Under the pieces are notes generated by a model. The model had not been told where the DNA came from and did not search any database. It saw only the letters and a list, made by a program, of their open reading frames with translations. Shown here one piece after another: positions 50,272 through 57,216 of a stretch of DNA of 64,000 nt; positions within the stretch are counted from its first letter, which is position 1; every line of letters starts with the position of its first letter. This DNA is from an uncultured Agathobacter sp. GTDB taxonomy: Bacteria; Bacillota; Clostridia; Lachnospirales; Lachnospiraceae. Made by a program: the position numbers and the translations under genes. The stretch spans positions 62,001-126,000 of the forward strand of contig CAJUND010000007.1 in assembly GCA_910587655.1 (NCBI GenBank), written 5' to 3'.

Positions 50272-51348
50272 TTAATTCATGTTTATGAATTCCATATACC
50301 GTGCAAAGGCTGCAGGAACTGCATACTGTCTGCTGAGTTCGGAAACCTCCACAAAAAATATTCCGTTTCTGCCGTCAGGCACTTCCTCCACCTGCACTGC
50401 ATATCCTGTCATGTGCCATTCCACATGGGAAAACACATGCTTTGCTTCTCCAAGCGGCCGGATTCTGATTGGCATACAGCCAAGTAATTTCATGTAAGAA
50501 ATCGCCTCGTCCTGGTTCATATGCCCTTCATGTCCGGGAAATTCATACAACCCTGCCAGAAGTCCCCTGTTCGGACGCTTGCGGATGGCAATTTTTTCAC
50601 CATCCTTTATGATAAAAATGGTTTTTTTCTCAATTCTGCGTGCCCCTGCCTTTGACCTGACCGGAATTTCTGCAGTTCTTCCCTGGATGCATGCATGACA
50701 GACAGCATTTAACGGACACTCGCCGCAGTGCGGAGCACCATTGGGAACACAGACCAGCGCTCCAAGTTCCATCAGCGCCTGGTTAAAGATACGGGGCTTT
50801 AATTCTGTTTCCAGGTCCGCCGTCATTAGGCTTCTTAATTTTTCTTCTATGCGTGTCCGCACAGACTGTTTCATAATATCCGAATCATCACCGGTGATTC
50901 TGGAAATTACCCGCAGCACGTTTCCGTCCACTGCGGGAACCGGCTGGTTACAGGCAATGGAGGCAATTGCCCCTGCCGTATAATGCCCGATTCCTTTCAG
51001 CTTCAGCAGTTCTTCATAATCCGACGGAATCCTGCCGCCGTAATTATCCACAATCTGCTTTGCCGCCGCATTCATATTACGCACCCGGTTATAATATCCC
51101 AGGCCTTCCCAGAGTTTTAAATACCTGTCCTCCGGGCATTCTGCAAGCGCATATACATCCGGCAGTTCTTTCACAAACCGCTCAAAATATGACCTGACTG
51201 CCTCCACCCTGGTCTGCTGGAGCATAATCTCCGAAATCCAGACATGATAGGGCGTGGGGTTTTCCCGCCACGGAAGAGTCCTTGCATGTTCCAGAAACCA
51301 TTTCTGCAGCGGCTCCACGATTTTGTTTAAATGATAATCATCCAGCAT
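50272..51348 (-). CDS. mutY: A/G-specific adenine DNA glycosylase
   Basis: The start at 51348 (MLDDYHLNKIVEPLQKWF) is chosen because a longer frame would include the crotonase terminator; the product is 358 residues. A helix-hairpin-helix glycosylase domain has EIMLQQTRVEAV, the LKGIGHYTAGAI hairpin and the catalytic Asp in PAVDGNVLRV. Four cysteines (CVPNGAPHCGECPLNAVC) hold a 4Fe-4S cluster. A C-terminal NUDIX-like domain recognises 8-oxoG. It removes adenine mispaired with 8-oxoguanine. Confidence 0.95.
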   Translation of the reverse strand: MLDDYHLNKIVEPLQKWFLEHARTLPWRENPTPYHVWISEIMLQQTRVEAVRSYFERFVKELPDVYALAECPEDRYLKLWEGLGYYNRVRNMNAAAKQIVDNYGGRIPSDYEELLKLKGIGHYTAGAIASIACNQPVPAVDGNVLRVISRITGDDSDIMKQSVRTRIEEKLRSLMTADLETELKPRIFNQALMELGALVCVPNGAPHCGECPLNAVCHACIQGRTAEIPVRSKAGARRIEKKTIFIIKDGEKIAIRKRPNRGLLAGLYEFPGHEGHMNQDEAISYMKLLGCMPIRIRPLGEAKHVFSHVEWHMTGYAVQVEEVPDGRNGIFFVEVSELSRQYAVPAAFARYMEFINMN

Positions 51349-51381
51349 GATATGTCCTGCCCGTTTCCCATTTATAAAACA

Positions 51382-51409
51382 GGACGGGAAATCCTTGAAT
51401 TTCCCGTCC
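51382..51409 (-). terminator. Terminator of the crotonase gene
   Basis: GGACGGGAAAT pairs with ATTTCCCGTCC, loop six bases, followed on the minus strand by TGTTTTATAAAT. Confidence 0.75.
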
Positions 51410-51435
51410 ATAAGTATGTCCGTTTTTCCGGCAGT

Positions 51436-52239
51436 TTAAAAATCTGTCAGATTGGCAGCCCTCTTCTCCAGGAATGCTCCCATGCCTTCTTTCTTGTCGT
51501 TTGTATCATTAACAACGCCGAACAGATTAGCCTCCATCTCAACTGCGTTTCTGATGTCCATGTCATAGCCGTTGTTGATGGCAGCCTTTGCAACAGATAC
51601 TGCATAGCTTCCCTTGGAGATAATCTTTGCAGCCATGTCTTTTGCAGTCTGCATCAGCTCTTCCTTTGCCACTACTTTATTTACAAGTCCGATACGGTAT
51701 GCTTCGTTTGCATCCACATTGTCGCAGGTAAAGATCATTTCCTTTGCGCGTCCCATGCCTACCAGGCGTGCAAGTCTCTGTGTTCCGCCGAATCCCGGAA
51801 TGATTCCGAGTCCGCATTCCGGCTGTGCAAATACTGCATTGTCACTTGCGATACGGATATCACAGCTCATCGCAATCTCGCATCCTCCGCCAAGTGCAAA
51901 TCCGTTAATGGCGGCAATTGTTACCTGACGCATATTCTGCAGCTTAAAGAACGGCTCTGACGCCTTAATTCCGAATGCACGTGCCTCAGGCGCTGTAAAG
52001 TTTACCATCTCTGCAATATCGGCGCCTGCCACGAATGACTTGAATTCATTGCCTTTCTTATCCGGACCGCCGGTTAAGATGACAACTTTAATGTCGTCGT
52101 TCTTTTCGATTTCGCCCAGGCAGACATTTAACTCATCCAGGGTCTCAGAGTTTAATGCATTTAATGCCGCCGGTCTGGAAATTGCAAGAACAGCGATTCC
52201 GTCTGACACATCAAGTGTTAAGTTTTTAAATTCACTCAT
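51436..52239 (-). CDS. crt: Enoyl-CoA hydratase/crotonase
   Basis: The 267-residue protein has crotonase-fold features: SRPAALNALNSETLDEL, the oxyanion-hole AGADIAEM segment, ALGGGCEIAMSCDIRIAS and the catalytic-Glu region PECGLGIIPGFGGTQRL. It is close to clostridial 3-hydroxybutyryl-CoA dehydratase, which makes crotonyl-CoA in butyrate formation. Unlike the usual crt-bcd-etfBA-hbd operon it stands alone here, with its own promoter and terminator. Other short-chain hydratase roles are possible. Confidence 0.85.
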   Translation of the reverse strand: MSEFKNLTLDVSDGIAVLAISRPAALNALNSETLDELNVCLGEIEKNDDIKVVILTGGPDKKGNEFKSFVAGADIAEMVNFTAPEARAFGIKASEPFFKLQNMRQVTIAAINGFALGGGCEIAMSCDIRIASDNAVFAQPECGLGIIPGFGGTQRLARLVGMGRAKEMIFTCDNVDANEAYRIGLVNKVVAKEELMQTAKDMAAKIISKGSYAVSVAKAAINNGYDMDIRNAVEMEANLFGVVNDTNDKKEGMGAFLEKRAANLTDF

Positions 52240-52280
52240 AGTAAAATTCCTCCTAAAACATGTACGTTTTTTATGATATT

Positions 52281-52309
52281 ATGGTAACACTTTGACAATT
52301 TTTTGTCAA
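52281..52309 (-). promoter_or_regulatory. Promoter of crt with palindromic operator
   Basis: Minus-strand TTGACA, 17-base spacer, TACCAT. The -35 box is one arm of an 18-bp palindrome TTGACAA-TTTT-TTGTCAA (52292-52309), whose spacing is like Rex sites. It overlaps the last codon of the upstream gene. Confidence 0.55.
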
Positions 52310-53436
52310 TTTTTATTGTGGTATTCCATAAATGCCTCTTTATTTTCTGCCGCGGTTTCTTTCGGCCTTCCCAGGTCCGTCCGCACATCCAGGGACACTT
52401 TAACCTCCAGAAACGACAACTGCTGTTTCTGGCGGATGACACAGAGCGCATGCTGCAGTCCCTTTATGTCGGATACCATTTCTGCATACGGATAACCGCA
52501 GGCAGCCGCAACCGGTGCAAAATCCAGTCCGCTGCATCCGGTAGGCATCCCTCCGACAGATTCATGCGCATCATTATTCAGGCAGATATGAACCATATTT
52601 GGGGGCTGCTGTCTGCCAAGGAAAGCCATGCTTCCCATATGCATAAGCACTGCACCGTCCCCGTCAATGCAGTAAACTGTTTTTTCCTGATGCTCTTTTG
52701 CAAGTCCAAACGCAACCATGGATGCATGCCCCATGCCGCCTACCGTCAGAAATGCCTGCTTATGGTGTTCCCTGAGCCTGTCGCTCTGTTCATAAACTTC
52801 ACGGGATATTTTACCTGTTGTGGATACCACGATATCATCCTCTGAAATACCGGAAAGTATTTCCCGCACCGCTTCCTCACGGACCAGACTCCAGGAATTT
52901 TTCTGCCGGTATTTTCCGGCGGATTCAAAAGTACCCGGCTCTGCAACAAGGGCAAACTGTTTTTTTTCTGCCAGACATTGATCCGCCTGCACAAAAACGG
53001 CTTCCAGTTCCTGTTCTGTCATCTGTTTTTTTAAGAGTGCATATGGAATGGCAAGCTCCTTTAACAACGTGCAGGTAATTTCACCCATAAAACGGTGCTG
53101 CGGCTCATCCTTCACCCCCGGCATTCCCCGCCACCCGATTAAAAAAAGTACCGGTATGCCGTAAACCTTTTCGTTTGCAAGCGATGTGACGGGATTTACC
53201 GCATTCCCCAGACCGCTGTTCTGCATATAAACGCATGCCGGATTTCCCGTGGCAAGATAATGACCGGCTGCAACTGCCACTGCTGCTCCCTCATTTGCAG
53301 GAACATAATGGCAGAAAGGCATTTCATCATCCTGGTTCAGGTAATAACAGAACTCTTTCAGGGCGGAGTCCGGCACGCCTGCCACGGTGTCTATATGATG
53401 TTTTTTCAGATATTTTGCAAAAACAGAAACTTCCAT
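52306..53436 (-). CDS. Phosphonopyruvate decarboxylase
   Basis: The 376-residue thiamine-diphosphate enzyme has VAGVPDSALKEF near the start and HYVPANEGAAVAVAAGHYLATG. The TPP-binding motif runs from IDGDGAVLMHMGSMAFLG to NNDAHESVGGMPT. This matches phosphonopyruvate decarboxylase, which turns phosphonopyruvate into phosphonoacetaldehyde and drives C-P bond synthesis forward. A sulfopyruvate decarboxylase-like role is less likely because the protein is a single fused chain. It is the last gene of the envelope-polymer operon. No PEP mutase lies in the window. Confidence 0.88.
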   Translation of the reverse strand: MEVSVFAKYLKKHHIDTVAGVPDSALKEFCYYLNQDDEMPFCHYVPANEGAAVAVAAGHYLATGNPACVYMQNSGLGNAVNPVTSLANEKVYGIPVLFLIGWRGMPGVKDEPQHRFMGEITCTLLKELAIPYALLKKQMTEQELEAVFVQADQCLAEKKQFALVAEPGTFESAGKYRQKNSWSLVREEAVREILSGISEDDIVVSTTGKISREVYEQSDRLREHHKQAFLTVGGMGHASMVAFGLAKEHQEKTVYCIDGDGAVLMHMGSMAFLGRQQPPNMVHICLNNDAHESVGGMPTGCSGLDFAPVAAACGYPYAEMVSDIKGLQHALCVIRQKQQLSFLEVKVSLDVRTDLGRPKETAAENKEAFMEYHNKN

Positions 53437-53442
53437 TTTTAT

Positions 53443-54627
53443 CTATCCCTTCTTAAGCGCCGGAGCGATAATTTCCTGTATAAGCATGTCGGCAGTCTGG
53501 TCAATTTCGTCAAATCCCACCTCTTTCGGCAGCTGTACCCCGAACCTCTCCTGCACCTTTTCCAGCAGCCGGTCCGTATAGACTAATTTTCCATCTGTGA
53601 TATTTTCCACTCCGTCAAACGCAATCGACTGCCTGTTTGCCTGACGCATCTGCTCTAACGTAAATACGGATGTGTCAATGCCAATCTTTAACTGTTCTGA
53701 TGCAGCGTCTATAAAGACCGGATATCCTCCCGTCTCCCCGAACACTCCGGGACAGTGGATTTTGCGTTTTTCCCCATTTCTGACCGCATCCGTTATTGCG
53801 GTAATAATCTCAAAATTACTGGAAGCGTTCATCATATTCCGTCTTGCATCGACCGGCATGGGAATTTTACATGCTTCAAATATTTCCTTCTGGCTGCATT
53901 CCACCTGCTGCCCATTGCAGGAAATATGTAAAAGCTGTTCCATTCCTTCTGTATGTCCTTCTTTGCTGATGACAACATCATGAAAATGGGATGTCGCAAG
54001 TGTCACATCCACATTCCAGAAATTGGGAATCCCCAGTTTTTCTGCAACTGCAAATTTAATTCGCGGCACCAGATGGTTCAGGTTTCCGCTTCCAAAATCC
54101 GGATAATTTTTCCCGGCTGATTTCAGCCATGGAATCACTGCATCCGAATACGAAGTATTTATAAAAACTGCATGGGAATACGCCAGCTCTGCGGCTTCCA
54201 TGATATTTCTTATATACTTGACCGCCAGCGGGCTCCAGATTCCATATGCCCGAAAGTTTGACCACGAAATACTTCCGTATTTTAAGCCTGAATACGCCCG
54301 GCTGCTGTTTACCACAAAGTCCGGCTGGTATTTCCTTATACAGTCCGCCATCTGCTGTATGTTATTAAAATCGACGCCATGCTCCACAATGATCTGCGAA
54401 CGGTTTACTCCCCGTATCAGCGCCCCGACCCTTACAATATTGCTGCTGCTTTCCAGCTTGTCTTTATTTCTTCCGACAACCACGATTCTGACTGACGGGT
54501 CATTCCTTGCTGCCAGATAATCCAGCAGATAAGTACCCACACTTCCCAGTCCCATAATCATAACGGTAAGATTTTCATTTTCTGTATGCTCTTTTAAAAT
54601 CCCCAGTCTCTCATCCAGTGTTTTCAT
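53443..54627 (-). CDS. Rossmann-fold NAD(P)-binding protein of unknown reaction
   Basis: The 394-residue protein has an N-terminal dinucleotide loop in IMGLGSVGTYLLDYL and VVGRNKDKLESSS, then FVVNSSRAYSGLKYG and FINTSYSDAVIPW. The fold resembles saccharopine-dehydrogenase-like or short-chain reductases, but I do not recognise the subfamily. It sits six bases before phosphonopyruvate decarboxylase, so it could reduce or otherwise act on phosphonoacetaldehyde or on a nucleotide-linked product. That is inference only. Confidence 0.7.
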   Translation of the reverse strand: MKTLDERLGILKEHTENENLTVMIMGLGSVGTYLLDYLAARNDPSVRIVVVGRNKDKLESSSNIVRVGALIRGVNRSQIIVEHGVDFNNIQQMADCIRKYQPDFVVNSSRAYSGLKYGSISWSNFRAYGIWSPLAVKYIRNIMEAAELAYSHAVFINTSYSDAVIPWLKSAGKNYPDFGSGNLNHLVPRIKFAVAEKLGIPNFWNVDVTLATSHFHDVVISKEGHTEGMEQLLHISCNGQQVECSQKEIFEACKIPMPVDARRNMMNASSNFEIITAITDAVRNGEKRKIHCPGVFGETGGYPVFIDAASEQLKIGIDTSVFTLEQMRQANRQSIAFDGVENITDGKLVYTDRLLEKVQERFGVQLPKEVGFDEIDQTADMLIQEIIAPALKKG

Positions 54628-54638
54628 TATCAGACCTC

Positions 54639-55388
54639 TTATAAATATTTTTCACAGTTTCTGTAATCTTCCCTTGTATTACAGTTCACCCATTTTTTAA
54701 ATTTTACAATTTCCACATGCTCCCTTGAAACATGGTTCAAGTAACGTTCTACAAAACATAAATTTGTGCCGTGCCAGTCTGACTCATCCATTTCAGCCAT
54801 GACCTGTACTGCTGCATTTTTCTCTGAAAATTTCCATACCTGGCCGGAATTATAAATTTCCGAAAATGGTTCCGGCAGACGGAACAGTCCGTGCTGTGTA
54901 TCATACAGATATTTGATTTCATTCTGTTCGTTTATATATAATGCAACTGCCTTTTTTGACATTATCGGGTCAGAATTTACGGTCAGACAGCTTTTTTTAC
55001 TGTCTGTGATATATGCCATGGATTCACTGTCAAAAAACAAATCCCCTTCTATAAAAACCACATCCGTACAGTCCGGTTTTGAATAACACCCCTGCAGTCC
55101 GGTTTTCAGGCTGTATCCGGAACCATATGTTTCATAATAAGGATTGCAGATGACATCAATCCCAAACGGAAATTCCCCTCTCAGGTTTTCTATGTATTTT
55201 TCCAGTTCACCGAACTGGTATCCGCCAACTATTATTACGCCTTTACATCCCCGGCACTTTTTTAAAATTGAATAAAGTAATGTTTTTTTATGATGCTCTG
55301 TGTGGTAAATACATTTCAAAACAGGCGTCTCCTCCCTCTGGTTAAACCTGCTGGATACGCCCGCAACCGTAATAACTGCATATGTCAT
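54639..55388 (-). CDS. Nucleotidyltransferase (LicC/PntC-like)
   Basis: The start at 55388 (MTYAVITVAGVSSRFN) has GGGGGATG upstream; the product is 249 residues. It has a GT-A-like NTP-transferase fold: an altered N-terminal nucleotide loop AGVSSRFN with a downstream Lys, YYETYGSGYSLKTGL and the metal site VFIEGDLFFDS. Such enzymes attach CMP to phosphocholine or 2-aminoethylphosphonate. In this operon it probably activates the phosphonate made with the decarboxylase for transfer to a polymer. The substrate is inferred from context. Confidence 0.75.
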   Translation of the reverse strand: MTYAVITVAGVSSRFNQREETPVLKCIYHTEHHKKTLLYSILKKCRGCKGVIIVGGYQFGELEKYIENLRGEFPFGIDVICNPYYETYGSGYSLKTGLQGCYSKPDCTDVVFIEGDLFFDSESMAYITDSKKSCLTVNSDPIMSKKAVALYINEQNEIKYLYDTQHGLFRLPEPFSEIYNSGQVWKFSEKNAAVQVMAEMDESDWHGTNLCFVERYLNHVSREHVEIVKFKKWVNCNTREDYRNCEKYL

Positions 55389-55426
55389 CTTTTCATCCCC
55401 CTGCCGGAAACGCCCGCCGTTTCCGA

Positions 55427-56437
55427 TTAACCTTCCTGTAAAATCTGTCTGTGGTAATCCACGCACATGGCGATTCCCTCATCCAGTGAAATCTCCGGCT
55501 TCCAGCCCGTGCGTTCCATGATTTTTTTTGCCGATAGCACTCTGCGCTCAGGGTCTGCCGAACGGTATCCTTCAAATTCTACCTGATAGTCATCCAGCCC
55601 CAGGCACGCTGCACACCTGTCCACTAAATCAAGTATGGAAACTTCCTCCTCTGTTGCCACATTATATACAGAACCGTCCAGTGTTTCAGGATTTGTGCTT
55701 TCTATTACCGCCAGTACCGCTGCACAGCTGTCATAGTTATGCAGAAAAGTCCTTTTGTTTATCTTTGAATTTTCCAGAAGAACTACTTTTTTTTCTTTGA
55801 TAAGGCTGGTGATAATATGTGGCAGTATGTGCTTGGGATATAACTCATTATTGCTGTAAACATTTGCAAATCTCAGTGAACAGCCTTTTATCTGTCCCTG
55901 TTCCACTGCATCCTTCATAAAAAACTCGGTCAGCAGTTTTCCGGCAGCATAGCTTGTCCTCTGGCTGTGCTCCGCTGTGGCAAGAAGAAGGTAATCATCC
56001 TCGCACACGCCCCCTTCTTTCCATGACTGCATGGAATAAACCTCCGAAGTCGAGCAGTTAATAAAAATTTCTGCTCCCATCTGTACCGCCTGCTCCAGAA
56101 AGCTTTTCATCCCCATGACATTTGTCTGAAAGGTTGCGTCAATATGATAAAAATGCTCCGTATGAACCACTGCTGCACAGTTAATATAAATGGTTCTTCC
56201 GAAACTGCTTTTTTTCTTCCGTACAGCATCTTTCAGCAGATACATGAATTTTTTATCGTTGATATCCCCTTCAAAAAATTCCAGGTTACTGTCATTTATA
56301 ATGTCCTCAATTGTTTTGACAGAGGATGCAAAAAAATTATCAAATCCTATGACAGCATCCCCTTTTTTCAGTATCTGGCGCGCCAGCTCATTTCCGGTCA
56401 TTCCTGTCACGCCGCTGATTACATATAAATCTTTCAT
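55427..56437 (-). CDS. NAD-dependent epimerase/dehydratase (extended SDR)
   Basis: The 336-residue protein has SGVTGMTGNELARQIL (GxxGxxG), the strand ending in NCAAVVHTEH, NCSTSEVYSM with the catalytic Ser/Thr, and the YxxxK pair in SYAAGKLLTEF. RFANVYSNNELYPKHILP and a late SAKKIMERTGWKPEISLDEGI are typical of nucleotide-sugar epimerases/dehydratases. The sugar is unknown. It is part of the polymer operon, with 32 bases to the upstream phosphoesterase gene. Confidence 0.85.
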   Translation of the reverse strand: MKDLYVISGVTGMTGNELARQILKKGDAVIGFDNFFASSVKTIEDIINDSNLEFFEGDINDKKFMYLLKDAVRKKKSSFGRTIYINCAAVVHTEHFYHIDATFQTNVMGMKSFLEQAVQMGAEIFINCSTSEVYSMQSWKEGGVCEDDYLLLATAEHSQRTSYAAGKLLTEFFMKDAVEQGQIKGCSLRFANVYSNNELYPKHILPHIITSLIKEKKVVLLENSKINKRTFLHNYDSCAAVLAVIESTNPETLDGSVYNVATEEEVSILDLVDRCAACLGLDDYQVEFEGYRSADPERRVLSAKKIMERTGWKPEISLDEGIAMCVDYHRQILQEG

Positions 56438-56469
56438 GCCGGTCTCCTTTTTTATTCCGTCCCGATTTC

Positions 56470-57198
56470 CTAAATCCCCTTTGCCAGCCGCTCCTTATAA
56501 AACCGGTCCACCTGGTCTGAAAAAAGCTTCATTTCCGCTTTGTAATCATATTCCAGGGAATGCATGGTTACGGTTCCGCTTTCTATATCCAGCACTGCAA
56601 AATTTGCATTTGGATTATGGTTTCTTGGCTGTCCGACGGAACCGGGATTCAGAAAAACTGTCTTTTTTTTATTGCGGTATTCTGCACTGTTTCCATCGTA
56701 AAATTTCTCTGCGCAGAATGGAATATGGGAATGTCCGCTGAACACATAGTCATATTCTGCATATGCTTCATCCAGACATGCAAAGTCAATGCTTTTCCAG
56801 AATACATCCTCAAGGGAACCATGCACGGCAAGACAGTGCTTACCGCTGATATCAAACTCCTGAAAGCCCTTTGTGTTCATATTCCGTATATAGGCAAATG
56901 AACGTTCTGACAGCCCGCTTCTGGTATGCTTTGCGCATAGTTTTCCCCGTTCACTGGAAAACCGTTCATAATAGTCTTTTGCAACTGCCTGCTCATGGTT
57001 TCCCCAGATGTTCACCAGAATTTTATTTTCATCCAGCTCCAAAAGTCTCTCAATCACCTCATTGGACCGCGGTCCGTAATCAATGATGTCTCCCAGCAGC
57101 ACCACATGGTCCATGGCATTCAGATCTGCGCAGTCCAGTACTCTGTTAAGCGCTGTCAGGTTCGCATGAATGTCGGATAAAATTATAATATTTTTCAT
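56470..57198 (-). CDS. Calcineurin-like metallophosphoesterase
   Basis: The 242-residue cytoplasmic protein carries all family motifs: SDIHANL, LLGDIIDYGP, WGNHEQ, VHGS and GHSHIPF, ending with FLNPGSVGQPRN, the YfcE/MJ0936-like signature. It would hydrolyse a phosphodiester or phosphomonoester. In this operon it may act on a nucleotide-activated or phosphorylated intermediate. The substrate is unknown. Confidence 0.88.
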   Translation of the reverse strand: MKNIIILSDIHANLTALNRVLDCADLNAMDHVVLLGDIIDYGPRSNEVIERLLELDENKILVNIWGNHEQAVAKDYYERFSSERGKLCAKHTRSGLSERSFAYIRNMNTKGFQEFDISGKHCLAVHGSLEDVFWKSIDFACLDEAYAEYDYVFSGHSHIPFCAEKFYDGNSAEYRNKKKTVFLNPGSVGQPRNHNPNANFAVLDIESGTVTMHSLEYDYKAEMKLFSDQVDRFYKERLAKGI

Positions 57199-57216
57199 AC
57201 CGCACTCCCGGCAGTC

